Shown: positions 45,232 through 54,558 of the stretch, piece by piece | Layout: the number at the start of each line of letters is the position of its first letter | Numbering within the stretch: position 1 is the stretch's first letter | The notes under the pieces: generated by a model | Databases searched by the model: none | What the model saw: only the letters and a program-made list of their open reading frames with translations | What the model was told of the DNA's origin: nothing | NCBI RefSeq assembly: GCF_014200725.1 | Contig: NZ_JACHCL010000001.1 | Location: 1,364,001 to 1,428,000 of the forward strand | Length of the DNA stretch: 64,000 nt | Direction of reading: 5' to 3' | From: Janthinobacterium silvisoli | Lineage (GTDB): Bacteria > Pseudomonadota > Gammaproteobacteria > Burkholderiales > Burkholderiaceae_D | Translations under genes and position numbers: made by a program

Positions 45232-47520
45232 ATGAGTCTGACCCCAGCCGACACGACTTCTGCAGCACTGCCGCCCCTGGCCCCGCGCAAGGCGGCAAAA
45301 AACCAGGGCGCCAGTGCGCCGGGCGCAGTCACGCCTGCCACCGCCGCTACATTAGCCCCTGCTGCTCCCGCTCCTGCACTCGGGGTCGCCTCCGTCAGCC
45401 ACCTGGCCGACAAACTCGCCGAATACCTCTCGCCCGCTGACCTGAAAAAGGTCAAGGAAGCGTATCGTTTTTCTGACGAAATGCACCTGGGCCAGATGCG
45501 CCGTTCGGGCGAACCGTATATCTCGCACCCGATTGCCGTCGCCGAAATCTGTGCCGACTGGAAACTCGACGCGCAAGCCATCATGGCCGCCCTGCTGCAT
45601 GACGTGATGGAAGACCAGGACGTCAAGAAAGACGAGCTGATCGAGCGTTTCGGCTCGCCCGTCGCACAACTGGTCGACGGCCTGTCGAAACTGGAAAAAA
45701 TCGAATTCCAGAGCCAGATCGAAGCGCAGGCGGAAAACTTCCGCAAGATGCTGCTGGCCATGGCGTCCGACGTGCGCGTGATCCTGATCAAGCTGGCCGA
45801 CCGCCTGCACAATATGCGCACGCTGGATTTCATGACGGCGGCCAAAAAACGCCGCATCGCCAGCGAAACCATGGAAGTGTATGTGCCGATTGCGCACCGC
45901 CTGGGCCTGAACAATATTTACCACGAGCTGCAAGACCTGTCGTTCTCGCACTTGTATCCCATGCGCTACCGTACCCTGGCGAAAGCCGTCAAGGCAGCGC
46001 GCGGCAACCGGCGCGAAGTGGTCAACAAGATCATGGAAGCGGTAAAGAGCACGTTTTCCATGGCAGAAATCGATGCTGAAGTGACGGGGCGCGAAAAAAC
46101 CCTGTTCGACATCTATAAAAAGATGCGCAGCAAGCATTTGTCGTTCTCGCAAGTACTGGACGTGTACGGCTTCCGCGTGGTGGTCGACAGCTTTTCGGAC
46201 TGCTATGTCTCGCTGGGCACCCTGCACAGCCTGTACAAGCCGATGCCGGGCAAGTTCAAGGATTACATCGCGATTCGCAAGCTGAATGGCTACCAGTCGC
46301 TGCACACGACCGTCATCGGTCCTTACGGCACGCCGGTCGAATTCCAGATCCGCACGCAGGAAATGCATCGCACGGCCGAGTCCGGCGTGGCGGCGCATTG
46401 GCTCTACAAGAGCGGCGAAACCAACCCGTCCGACTTGCAGCAGCGCACTCATGCCTGGCTGCAATCCTTGCTCGACATCCAGCAACAGACGGGCGACTCG
46501 GCCGAGTTCCTCGAACACGTCAAGGTCGACCTGTTCCCCGATTCCGTGTACGTGTTTACGCCGAAATCGAAGATTATCGCCCTGCCGCGCGGCGCTACCG
46601 CCATCGACTTTGCCTATTCGATCCACACGGGCATCGGCGACCAGACCGTGGCCGTGAAAATCAACAACGAAACCTCGCCGCTGCGCACCGAGCTGCACAA
46701 TGGCGACATCGTGGAAATCATCACCGATTCCTCGTCGCGGCCCAGCCCGACCTGGCTGTCGTTCGTGCGCACCGGCAAGGCCCGTTCGGCCATCCGCCAC
46801 CATTTGCGCACGATCAACCTGCCCGAATCGATCGCCCTGGGCCAGCAATTGCTGTCGCAGGCGCTGCAAACACTGAACATCGATGCCGAATTGCCGCAGC
46901 CGCTGATCGAACGCCTGCTCAATGAATCGAGCGCCAATTCGATGGATGAGCTGTACGCGGACATCGGTATCGGCAAGCGCATGGCCACCCTGGTGGCGCG
47001 CCACATCTTTGGCTTGATCGGCGGCGAAGCGGCCAGCATGCCGGTGGAACACAATAGCGGCAGCGAACTGGACCCGGTCACCATTTGCGGCACCGAAGGC
47101 GTGTCCGTGCAGCTGGCGCCCTGTTGCCTGCCGATTCCTGGCGACCAGATCATCGGCCAACTGCGCCGCGACCAGGGCTTGCTGGTCCACACCAGCGACT
47201 GTTCGCAAGCCAAACGCCAGCGCACCAAGGAACCGGACCGCTGGATCGCTGTCCGCTGGGGCACCGAACTGAACCGCCGCTTCGACTGCCGCATCAAAGT
47301 CCTGATCAATAGCGAACGCGGCATTTTGGCCCGTGTCGCTGCCGAAATCGGCGAATCGGACGCCAACATCATCTACGTGGGCATGGACGAAGACAAGGAC
47401 AACGTCCTCGACCAGCTACGCTTCACCGTACAAGTCAAGGACAGGGTCCACCTGGCGGCGCTGCTGCGCAATGTGCGCAGAGTGGCCGGCGTGAATCGCA
47501 TCTTGCGCGAACGCAATTAA
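45232..47520 (+). CDS. spoT: Bifunctional (p)ppGpp synthetase/hydrolase (RSH, SpoT type)
   Basis: A 762-residue long RSH protein. An Ala/Pro-rich N-terminal extension of about 50 residues precedes the HD hydrolase domain (SGEPYISHPIAVAEI, ALLHDVMED, LIKLADRLHNMRTLD, intact metal ligands). The synthetase domain follows (RKLNGYQSLHTTVIGP, EFQIRT), then TGS (RGATAIDFAYSIHTGIGD), the conserved-cysteine region (LAPCCLPIPGDQIIG) and a C-terminal ACT domain. The intact HD motif indicates hydrolase activity, so I use spoT. ATG 45232 is the start. It is the last gene of gmk-rpoZ-spoT. Confidence 0.94.
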   Translation: MSLTPADTTSAALPPLAPRKAAKNQGASAPGAVTPATAATLAPAAPAPALGVASVSHLADKLAEYLSPADLKKVKEAYRFSDEMHLGQMRRSGEPYISHPIAVAEICADWKLDAQAIMAALLHDVMEDQDVKKDELIERFGSPVAQLVDGLSKLEKIEFQSQIEAQAENFRKMLLAMASDVRVILIKLADRLHNMRTLDFMTAAKKRRIASETMEVYVPIAHRLGLNNIYHELQDLSFSHLYPMRYRTLAKAVKAARGNRREVVNKIMEAVKSTFSMAEIDAEVTGREKTLFDIYKKMRSKHLSFSQVLDVYGFRVVVDSFSDCYVSLGTLHSLYKPMPGKFKDYIAIRKLNGYQSLHTTVIGPYGTPVEFQIRTQEMHRTAESGVAAHWLYKSGETNPSDLQQRTHAWLQSLLDIQQQTGDSAEFLEHVKVDLFPDSVYVFTPKSKIIALPRGATAIDFAYSIHTGIGDQTVAVKINNETSPLRTELHNGDIVEIITDSSSRPSPTWLSFVRTGKARSAIRHHLRTINLPESIALGQQLLSQALQTLNIDAELPQPLIERLLNESSANSMDELYADIGIGKRMATLVARHIFGLIGGEAASMPVEHNSGSELDPVTICGTEGVSVQLAPCCLPIPGDQIIGQLRRDQGLLVHTSDCSQAKRQRTKEPDRWIAVRWGTELNRRFDCRIKVLINSERGILARVAAEIGESDANIIYVGMDEDKDNVLDQLRFTVQVKDRVHLAALLRNVRRVAGVNRILRERN

Positions 47521-47540
47521 AACCCAAAAGCAGAAGAGCT

Positions 47541-47567
47541 GGGGTCAGACCCGCCGGGTCTGACCCC
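47541..47567. repeat. 27-bp palindromic repeat (copy D) overlapping the RAYT 3' end
   Basis: GGGGTCAGACCC (47541-47552), loop GCC, and GGGTCTGACCCC (47556-47567) pair perfectly. The stop codon and last six codons of the transposase gene on the minus strand are read from this palindrome. It also lies 20 bp after the spoT stop. Confidence 0.9.
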
Positions 47568-48228
47568 GGATTTCTGCTGGCGGCTGGCGGCTGGCTTCGG
47601 CAATGCGGCGCAAAAAATCCTGATCCCCGATGGCAAATTCCGCATTCAACGCTACACGCAATTGCGTCACGGTATGCATTGGCAAATCTTTCTGAAACAA
47701 GAACTGATAAGCTTGCTGCCGTTTATGTGCATCATGCCCCAGCCGTAAATACACTGAATGTGGCGAAAGCAACTCGTCGCTCATCCCTTGCGCATTAGCT
47801 CGATAGCTGGACCAACGATACTGCGCTGGCAAAGCAACCATGCCAGCCCTGACGGGGTTAAGTTCAATATAGCGCTGGCAGATCAAGAGATAACGCTCAC
47901 CTTGCACCAGGCAAGACTTGTAGCGGCCTTCACACAAGCTCCCGCTACGCCCATAACGCCAATTGAAATATTGCGTATATCGCTGATTCAGCGCTTTCAT
48001 CAATGCCGATGGATGTGTGGTGTCCTGAGCGGAGAGCAACAGATGCACATGGTTGCTCATCACAACATAAGCATGTAGTTCGCATGGCGCAATAGCCAGG
48101 CAACTATGCAGATAGTCGAGATAGCGCCGGAAATCTTGAGCATCAAGGAAACACACTTGCCGATTGCTTCCGCGCTGTATCACATGCAGCGGAACACCCG
48201 GCAAGACAATGCGCAAACGACGGGCCAT
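47545..48228 (-). CDS. RAYT-type Y1 (HUH) transposase
   Basis: A 227-residue REP-associated tyrosine transposase-like protein. The N-terminus MARRLRIVLPGVPLHVIQRG is the usual RAYT opening; the HUH metal site is HVH at 60-62 in HAYVVMSNHVHLLLS; the catalytic Tyr is expected in NQRYTQYFN (Tyr84 or Tyr87). GRSGSLCEGRYKS and RYIELNPVRAGMV are further family hallmarks. RAYTs are single-copy, domesticated relatives of IS200/IS605 transposases that nick REP palindromes. Here the last codons (GQTRRV and stop) lie inside a 27-bp palindrome, and similar palindromes occur at three other sites in the window, supporting a repeat/RAYT pair. It separates spoT from greB. Confidence 0.88.
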   Translation of the reverse strand: MARRLRIVLPGVPLHVIQRGSNRQVCFLDAQDFRRYLDYLHSCLAIAPCELHAYVVMSNHVHLLLSAQDTTHPSALMKALNQRYTQYFNWRYGRSGSLCEGRYKSCLVQGERYLLICQRYIELNPVRAGMVALPAQYRWSSYRANAQGMSDELLSPHSVYLRLGHDAHKRQQAYQFLFQKDLPMHTVTQLRVALNAEFAIGDQDFLRRIAEASRQPPAEIRGQTRRV

Positions 48229-48297
48229 GGCAACTCCCCCATCCAGAAAAGCTCCAGCCTGGCAGAGCTGTCAAAACAAGCCCTGCCTTAACGCAAA

Positions 48298-48864
48298 CTA
48301 GGCTTCTCCCGGCGCCGGGTACGTCACTTCCAGCAATTCCAGCTCTTGCGGGCCTTGCGGGGTGTTCAGGGTGACGAGGTCGCCTTCCCGCGCCTTGGTG
48401 ATAGTGCGCGCCATGGGCGAGATCCAGCTGATCTTGCCGTTCAGGGGGTCGAATTCGTCGATGCCGACAATGGTGATGGTGTGGCTTTCGCCATCCTCGG
48501 TGCGGTAAGTTACAGTGGCGCCGAAGAAGACCTGGTCGTTGCCGTAGTGCACGCTGGGGTCGACGATGGCGGCCAGGTCCATGCGTTTGGTCAGGAAGCG
48601 GATGCGCCGGTCGATTTCGCGCAGCCGCCGCTTGCCATAGATATAGTCGCCATTTTCAGAGCGGTCGCCATTCGAGGCCGCCCAATGGACGATACGCACC
48701 ACTTCCGGACGGTCCACGTCGATCAATTGCAGCAGCTCATCCTTGATGCGCTGGTAGCCAGCAGGCGTGATGTAATTCTTGGCGCCAGCGGGAATGGCCA
48801 GCGCCAGCGCGGCCGCTTCCTCATCGTCGTCGTGGTCCGATTCTTTTACAAAGGCTTTGTTCAT
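48298..48864 (-). CDS. greB: Transcription elongation factor GreB
   Basis: A 188-residue Gre factor. A short acidic N-terminal tail (ESDHDDDEEAAA) precedes the coiled-coil domain beginning YITPAGYQRIKDELLQLI, with the acidic tip in NGDRSENGDYIYGKRRLREID, where Asp and Glu hold Mg2+ in the polymerase channel. The C-terminal FKBP-like domain has FGATVTYRTEDGE and ISWISPMARTITKAREGD. GreB stimulates RNA polymerase to cleave backtracked transcripts. YIYGKRRLREIDRRIRFL is typical of GreB rather than GreA. It is divergent from the 48970 gene. Confidence 0.94.
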   Translation of the reverse strand: MNKAFVKESDHDDDEEAAALALAIPAGAKNYITPAGYQRIKDELLQLIDVDRPEVVRIVHWAASNGDRSENGDYIYGKRRLREIDRRIRFLTKRMDLAAIVDPSVHYGNDQVFFGATVTYRTEDGESHTITIVGIDEFDPLNGKISWISPMARTITKAREGDLVTLNTPQGPQELELLEVTYPAPGEA

Positions 48865-48969
48865 CTGCCTATTGTAGCCCGTCTGGCCAGACTGTCACGC
48901 CCGCAAAGGGGGTAGCAGCGCTTTTTTGACGTATCATCGTGCCAAAGATAATCCCCGACCCGGAGACGG

Positions 48970-49557
48970 ATGAAAAAATTCTACAGATTCAGGCGCTGGC
49001 TGTTCGCGCCGCTGGTCTACCTGGCCGCCATTTTCCTGCTGATCGAGGAATGGCTGTGGGCGACCGGTGCGCGCATCATGCAGGTGGTGGCGCAGTTTCC
49101 GCCATTACACGCGCTGGAAGCGTGGATCAAGCGTTTGCCGCCCTACTGGGCATTGGCCGTGTTCGTGCTGCCAGCCATCTTGTTGTTCCCCGTCAAACTG
49201 CTGGCCCTGCTGGCGATTGCGCGCGGCCATGCCTTTTCCGGCATCGGCGTGATCGTCGCCGCCAAGCTCGGCGGTGCAGCGGCCGTGGCGCGCTTGTATA
49301 GCCTGACCCGCCCCACCCTGCTCAGCCTGCCATGGTTTGCACGCTGGCACGGCCGGTTCATGGAAACCAAGGACCGCTGGATCGCCCGCCTGCGCGCCAC
49401 ACGCCCATGGCGCCGGGTCAGCCGTTTTTCAGCCGCCCTGGGCCGCGCGCGCCGCGCCTGGTGGGCGCGCTTGCGGGCAACCGTGCCTAGCCGCCATGAT
49501 TTGCGCCCGGCCCGCGTACTGCGCCGCTTCACGGCTTTTTGGCGGGCGCGGCGCTGA
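48970..49557 (+). CDS. Hypothetical membrane protein with Arg-rich tail
   Basis: A 195-residue basic protein. Two clear hydrophobic stretches (APLVYLAAIFLLIEEWLW, and WALAVFVLPAILLFPVKLLALLAI extending to GIGVIVAAKLGGAA) occupy the first 100 residues. The last 85 residues are very rich in Arg, Trp and Ala (RATRPWRRVSRFSA). I recognise the type as a conserved Burkholderiales membrane protein but not a function. Its stop overlaps the start of the histidine kinase gene (TGATG), so the two are co-translated; a role linked to that sensor is possible but unproven. Confidence 0.7.
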   Translation: MKKFYRFRRWLFAPLVYLAAIFLLIEEWLWATGARIMQVVAQFPPLHALEAWIKRLPPYWALAVFVLPAILLFPVKLLALLAIARGHAFSGIGVIVAAKLGGAAAVARLYSLTRPTLLSLPWFARWHGRFMETKDRWIARLRATRPWRRVSRFSAALGRARRAWWARLRATVPSRHDLRPARVLRRFTAFWRARR

Positions 49558-51077
49558 TGAAAACACCTTTGCCACAATTGGCCCCAGCCATGCAGGCGTC
49601 GCAGGCAGAAATCTATCTGTACGACGCCACCACCCTGCAGTTGCTCGATGCGAGCCAGGCCGCGCGCGACAAGCTGGGCTACAGCCCGCAAGAACTGGCT
49701 GCGCAGACGGCATTGACACTGGCACCGCAGCTATCAACACAACAACTGGCCGCAGTCATCGACACACTGGGCGAGACCATAGGCGCGCAAGCCACGCTGC
49801 AGGTGCAGCAGCGGCGCCGCGACGCCAGCCTGTATCCCTTGCGCTTGCGCCTGTCGCGCGCCGACCGCCATGGCCGCGCGCTGCTACTGGCCGCCGGCGA
49901 CGAACTATCCACACCGCAGACGGCAGCCACCGCTTTGGAACAGGTGCAATCGCGCTTCAACGCCATCGTCTCCAATACGCCGGGCTTGGTGTACCAGTTC
50001 TGCCTGCACGCGGATGGGCAAACCGCCTTCCCCTACCTCAGCGAAGGCTGCCAGGCGCTGCTGGGCCTGAACCCGATGCAGCTGCACGCACAGCCTGAGC
50101 TGTTTTTACAGCTGATTTTGGCCGACGACCGGGCCTCCTATCTGGAAGCCATGCAGATCTCGAAACGCAGCTTGTGGAACTGGAACTGGGAAGGCCGCAT
50201 CTGGGTAGATGCCTGGAAAGACGTGAAATGGATCAACTTGCGCGCCACGCCACGCGCCTTGCCTGACGGCACGGTGCAGTGGGAAGGCATCATGAGCAAC
50301 ATCACGGAGAGCCGGCTGGAACAGATCGAAGTGCGTTTGTCACGGGCCCGGCTGGCCGAACTGACGGCGCATATCGACAAGGTCAAGGAACACGAGCGCA
50401 CGCGCATCGCGCGCGAACTGCATGATGACCTAGGCGGCAACTTGACAGCCATCAAGATGGCCATGGCCATGCTGGTCAGTCGCTTGCCGCCCAGCAATCC
50501 TATACTGCAGGAAAAGGCCGACTATGTCGACTCCCTGGTAGACCGCACCATCGACGCCGTGCACCGCATTTCGCTGGACTTGCGCCCGTCGATGCTGGAC
50601 CTGGGCCTGGCTGCCGCGCTCGACTGGCAAGTGCAGGAATTTGCGCGCCAGGCCGGCATCGCCTGCGAATTCACGGCCAGCCACCAGGATATCGCGCTGG
50701 AACTGGACCAGGCGACCAGCCTGTTCCGCATCGCCCAGGAAGCGCTGACCAATATCGCCAAGCATGCGCAAGCGAGCAAGGTCAGCGTGCGCCTGGCCGT
50801 GCAGCACCAGCAGCTGAGCCTGAAGATCAGCGACAATGGCGTAGGCGTGCGCGCCAGTGACCGCGCCAAGCCGCTCTCTTTCGGCATCCGCGGCATGGCC
50901 GAACGCGCCAATGCACTCGGTGGCAGCCTGCACCTGGCCGATGCGCCAGGCGGCGGCACGATCCTGAGCATAAAAGTCAGGCTATCGGCGCCGCGAGAGG
51001 CGATAATAGCGGCTGCAGACCATGGCCCTACGCGTGCCGGCTCGCAGCAAGACCAGGACGGACACGGCCTGGCCTAG
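49557..51077 (+). CDS. PAS-containing NarL-type sensor histidine kinase
   Basis: A 506-residue soluble kinase with no membrane segments. Two PAS-like domains (about residues 15-120, with DATTLQLLDASQAARDKLGY, and about 130-260, with GLVYQFCLHADGQTAFPYLS) precede a HisKA_3 dimerisation domain whose phospho-acceptor His lies in RIARELHDDLGGNLTAIKM. HATPase follows, with FRIAQEALTNIAKHA (N box), ISDNGVGV (G1) and FGIRGMAERANALGG (G2). I chose ATG 49557, overlapping the previous stop. It is paired with the NarL-family regulator that starts 28 bp after its stop. The signal is unknown. Confidence 0.9.
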   Translation: MKTPLPQLAPAMQASQAEIYLYDATTLQLLDASQAARDKLGYSPQELAAQTALTLAPQLSTQQLAAVIDTLGETIGAQATLQVQQRRRDASLYPLRLRLSRADRHGRALLLAAGDELSTPQTAATALEQVQSRFNAIVSNTPGLVYQFCLHADGQTAFPYLSEGCQALLGLNPMQLHAQPELFLQLILADDRASYLEAMQISKRSLWNWNWEGRIWVDAWKDVKWINLRATPRALPDGTVQWEGIMSNITESRLEQIEVRLSRARLAELTAHIDKVKEHERTRIARELHDDLGGNLTAIKMAMAMLVSRLPPSNPILQEKADYVDSLVDRTIDAVHRISLDLRPSMLDLGLAAALDWQVQEFARQAGIACEFTASHQDIALELDQATSLFRIAQEALTNIAKHAQASKVSVRLAVQHQQLSLKISDNGVGVRASDRAKPLSFGIRGMAERANALGGSLHLADAPGGGTILSIKVRLSAPREAIIAAADHGPTRAGSQQDQDGHGLA

Positions 51078-51105
51078 GCTAACCCAGAAAAGAAACAATG
51101 CAGTT

Positions 51106-51753
51106 ATGAAAGAAAAAGCCACCATCCGGGTATTTATTGCCGACGATCATGCGATCGTGCGCGAAGGATTGAAGCAAATCCTGGCCGACACCAAAGACAT
51201 CATCGTGGCCGGCGAAGCGGAAAGCGCGCATGATGCCGTCAAGCTGTTCCGTGGCTCAAAATGCCAGGTGATGCTGCTCGACATCTCCCTGCCCGACCGC
51301 AGCGGCATCGATGTCCTCAAGCAAATCAAGAAGGAAAAACCGGAGCTGGCCGTGCTGATGCTGTCCATGCACCGCGAAGACCAGTATGCCATCCGTTCGC
51401 TCAAGGCAGGCGCGGCCGGCTACCTGACCAAGCAGAGCGCACCGCGCGAACTGGTCACGGCCATCCGCCAGGTGGCCGGCGGCTTGAAATACATCAGCGC
51501 CTCGCTGGCCCAGGCCTTGGCCAATACGGTCGGCGAAGACCATGACATGGCGCCGCACGAAGCCTTGTCGGACCGCGAATACCAGACCTTGATCATGATC
51601 GCCGCCGGCAAGACGGTGGGCGCCATCGCCGAAGAGTTGAAATTATCCGTGAAAACCGTCAGCGAATACCGCGCGCGGCTGCTGGTCAAGATGAAGCTGA
51701 AAAACAGTGCCGAATTGACCCACTACGCAATACGAAACCAATTAGTAGACTAG
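51106..51753 (+). CDS. NarL/FixJ-family response regulator
   Basis: A 215-residue regulator. The receiver domain (about residues 5-120) has FIADDHAIVREGLKQIL, the phospho-acceptor Asp in VMLLDISLPDRSG, and the Lys in GYLTKQSAP. The LuxR-type helix-turn-helix (about 150-210) has LSDREYQTLIMIAAGKTVGA and LKLSVKTVSEYRARLLVKM. I chose ATG 51106 (MKEKATIRVFIADDH); the upstream frame overlaps the kinase gene. It is the cognate regulator of the kinase before it. Targets are unknown. Confidence 0.92.
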   Translation: MKEKATIRVFIADDHAIVREGLKQILADTKDIIVAGEAESAHDAVKLFRGSKCQVMLLDISLPDRSGIDVLKQIKKEKPELAVLMLSMHREDQYAIRSLKAGAAGYLTKQSAPRELVTAIRQVAGGLKYISASLAQALANTVGEDHDMAPHEALSDREYQTLIMIAAGKTVGAIAEELKLSVKTVSEYRARLLVKMKLKNSAELTHYAIRNQLVD

Positions 51754-51872
51754 CTTTGGCAGCGGTATCGGGCGAATTGGATGGACTTCTCAGTGCTGCT
51801 CGCACAATAAGTTCTTTGCCAACTAGCATATCATGGGGATAATTAGCAAATACCCAAAAAGGCTGTGCCTAC

Positions 51873-53519
51873 ATGTCCAGTAAATTGCCTTCACCGCCAG
51901 AAACTGCTTCCGCTGGCGCCACATCGACGAATGCCGCTGCAGCTTCGGCTGCAATGAATCCGGCCGAGATCGCGCGCGAAGCGTTTCGCCGCCTGGCGAC
52001 GCGCCGCATCGCACCCACGCCCAGCGCCTACCGCGACATCTACAATGAAATCGCCGGCATCAGCGAAGCGGCCGAGACGGCTCCTGCAGCCGTGCTGGCA
52101 GCCAGCTCCCCGACCGAAATCGGCGCCGAACACGTGCTGACGCAGTTTGCGAGCAAGATGAGTGAATCGGCGGGCGAACTGGGCGACTTTGGCAAGCGCT
52201 TCCAGCGCGCGCTGAAGGCCCGCGACTGGGACAGTTATGCGCGCGCCCTGGCGCAACTGGCTGAAAAGCAAACCAAGAAAGGCGGCGGCATCGAGTTGCC
52301 GCCACTGCCCGATGGCGAACAGACGCGCACCTTGCGCGAATTGCTGAGCCGCACCCTGAGCTTTGCCGTCGCTACCTTGCTGACCGGCACGCCCGCGCTG
52401 GTGGACGAAGCCGAATCGCTGGGCACCGCCATCAAGCAGGCCCATACGGAAGATGCGCTGAACGAAGCGGCCGTGCGCCTGAAGCAGCTGTGCTACCAGA
52501 TCGAATTGAAAAGCGGCGACACGGCCGAACAGCAGGAACTGCTGCTGCGCCTGTTCAAATTGCTGCTGGACAATGTCAGCCAGTTGCTCGACGACGACAG
52601 CTGGCTGCGCGGCCAGGTCGACGCCGTGCAAAACCTGATCGCCGGACCGCTGGACCAGCGCGCGCTGGAAGACGCCACCCGCAGCCTGAAGGAAGTCATT
52701 TACAAGCAAGGCCAGCTCAAGCATAGCTTGTCGGACGTCAAACTGACGGTCAAGAACATGATGATGACCTTTATCGACCGCCTGGGCCAGGTGGCGGCCA
52801 GCACGGGCGACTTCCATGAAAAGATCGGCGGCTATTCGGAAAAAATCAGCCAGGCGGAAAATATCAGCGATCTGAACGTGGTGCTGGACGAAGTGCTGCG
52901 CGAAACGCGCCTGGTGCAGAACGAGGCACTGCTGGCGCGCGACAAGATGGTGCTGGCACGCCAGGAAGTGCAGGACGCGGAACAACGCATCCACACGCTG
53001 GAAGCCAAGCTGCAGCATATGAGCGAACTGGTGCGTGAAGACCAGTTGACGGGCAGCCTGAACCGGCGTGGCCTGGAAGATGTGTTCGAGCGCGAAACGG
53101 CCCGCTCCGACCGCCGCGGCACGCCGCTGTGCATCGCCATCCTCGACCTCGACGATTTCAAGCGCCTCAACGACACTTACGGCCACCTGGCCGGAGATGC
53201 CGCGCTGAAACACCTAGTAAAAATCGTCAAGGAAACCCTGCGCTCGATGGATGTCATCGCCCGCTTCGGCGGCGAGGAATTCCTGATCCTGCTGCCGGAA
53301 ACGACAGTCGAGGCCGCATCCTCGACCATGACCCGGCTGCAGCGCGAACTGACGCGCCACTTCTTCCTGCATGAAAATGAAAAAGTCTTGATCACCTTTT
53401 CCGCCGGCGTAGCCTTGCGCCACCCGAATGAAGATCAAAATGAACTGGTCAAGCGCGCCGACCGCGCCATGTACCAGGCCAAGCAGTCGGGCAAGAACCG
53501 GGTGGTGGTAGCGGACTGA
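51873..53519 (+). CDS. GGDEF diguanylate cyclase with long helical N-terminus
   Basis: A 548-residue soluble protein. After an Ala/Ser/Thr-rich leader, residues 30-370 are almost wholly helical, ending in a coiled coil (ARDKMVLARQEVQDAEQRIH), and lack a recognisable sensor domain. The C-terminal GGDEF domain has LTGSLNRRGLEDVFE, an active GGEEF (466-470) and an RSMD inhibitory site (457-460), so it should make c-di-GMP and be product-inhibited. Starting at ATG 51873, it is preceded by a 119-bp gap after the response regulator gene. This layout resembles cyclases that are activated by partner-driven oligomerisation; that is inference. Confidence 0.9.
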   Translation: MSSKLPSPPETASAGATSTNAAAASAAMNPAEIAREAFRRLATRRIAPTPSAYRDIYNEIAGISEAAETAPAAVLAASSPTEIGAEHVLTQFASKMSESAGELGDFGKRFQRALKARDWDSYARALAQLAEKQTKKGGGIELPPLPDGEQTRTLRELLSRTLSFAVATLLTGTPALVDEAESLGTAIKQAHTEDALNEAAVRLKQLCYQIELKSGDTAEQQELLLRLFKLLLDNVSQLLDDDSWLRGQVDAVQNLIAGPLDQRALEDATRSLKEVIYKQGQLKHSLSDVKLTVKNMMMTFIDRLGQVAASTGDFHEKIGGYSEKISQAENISDLNVVLDEVLRETRLVQNEALLARDKMVLARQEVQDAEQRIHTLEAKLQHMSELVREDQLTGSLNRRGLEDVFERETARSDRRGTPLCIAILDLDDFKRLNDTYGHLAGDAALKHLVKIVKETLRSMDVIARFGGEEFLILLPETTVEAASSTMTRLQRELTRHFFLHENEKVLITFSAGVALRHPNEDQNELVKRADRAMYQAKQSGKNRVVVAD

Positions 53520-53661
53520 ATACAGTCCACTGGCGCCAGCAAGATGCCGCTCCGCCGCCAGGCTGGGCGGCATTTTTTATTTCGCCATATGATGCTATGG
53601 CAGAGCAGGCATTTGCGCTCCGTGCCAGCCATCCAACCATTAATCCAAAGGAAATAAAATC

Positions 53662-54558
53662 ATGAAAAAATCCCTGGCATTCGCTGTCTGGCTGGCGGTC
53701 AGCACCGCCGCCAGTGCCGCCAGCTCGGCCACCACACCCGCCGCCGCCGTGCCGGACGGCCCCGTCGCGCATACCTTCCATGTCGGCGCGCTCGAAGTCA
53801 TTGCACTGCGCGACAAGGTCCGCAGCATCCCCAACGACGCCAGGGTCTTCGGCGCGGAGGCCGGCGCCAGCGCCGTGGCTGCCGTGCTGGCAGAGGCCGG
53901 CGCATCGACCGACCACATCGATCTGAGCGTCGACGCGCTGCTGGTCAAGGACGGGGCAAAGACCATCTTGCTCGACACCGGCCTCGGTCCTTCCGCGCAG
54001 GGCTTGCTGCTCGACAGCCTGAAGCAGACCCGCTACACGCCAGAGCAGATCACTGACGTGCTGATCACCCACGTTCACGGCGACCATGTCGGCGGCCTGC
54101 TCACCCGCGACGGCGCCCAGGCTTTCACGAAAGCCACCGTGCATATCTCGGCGCCCGACTGGGCCTGGCTGCAGGAGCAAGCGAACATGGCAGCGCTGGT
54201 GAAAATCATCTCGCCGCAGGTCGTCACGTTCGCGCCCGGCGACCAGGTCGCGCCAGGCATCCGCTCGGTGCCGCTCAAGGGACACACGCCTGGCCACGTG
54301 GGTTACCAGATCGTTTCGGGCAAGGCGCGGCTGCTCGACGTGGGCGACCTGGTCCACAGCCCGATCCTGTCGCTCGCCAAACCGGACTGGACCATCACCT
54401 TCGACAAGGACCGCACAGAAGGCGCCGCCACCCGCCGTGCCGAACTGGCCAAGCTGGCGGCCAACCACGAAACCATCTTCGCACCGCATTTCCCGTTCCC
54501 GGGCATCGGCACGATCAAGGCCGTGGGCGACCATTTCGTCTGGCAGCCGGCCAACTGA
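53662..54558 (+). CDS. Secreted MBL-fold metallo-hydrolase
   Basis: A 298-residue exported protein with a signal peptide (MKKSLAFAVWLAVSTAASAASS) and a metallo-beta-lactamase fold. The zinc motif HVHGDH is at 137-142; LKGHTPGHVGYQI gives another His and LLDVGDLVHSP the bridging Asp. KTILLDTGLGPSAQGLL is the preceding strand, and the ending APHFPFPGIGTI holds the last His. It belongs with quorum-lactonase and other MBL hydrolases, but the substrate cannot be told. AAGGAAATAAAATC before ATG 53662 is a good ribosome-binding site. It appears to be a single-gene unit. Confidence 0.88.
   Translation: MKKSLAFAVWLAVSTAASAASSATTPAAAVPDGPVAHTFHVGALEVIALRDKVRSIPNDARVFGAEAGASAVAAVLAEAGASTDHIDLSVDALLVKDGAKTILLDTGLGPSAQGLLLDSLKQTRYTPEQITDVLITHVHGDHVGGLLTRDGAQAFTKATVHISAPDWAWLQEQANMAALVKIISPQVVTFAPGDQVAPGIRSVPLKGHTPGHVGYQIVSGKARLLDVGDLVHSPILSLAKPDWTITFDKDRTEGAATRRAELAKLAANHETIFAPHFPFPGIGTIKAVGDHFVWQPAN

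Noticed and set aside
45232-45253. GTCTGACCCCAGC at the spoT start resembles an arm of the palindromic repeat
   Set aside because: There is no matching second arm nearby, and the bases form the first codons of the spoT gene. A chance match or a very degraded remnant.
45352-47208. 618-codon open frame opposite the spoT/rsh gene
   Set aside because: Same reason: it is antisense to a fully conserved gene and has no recognisable domain.
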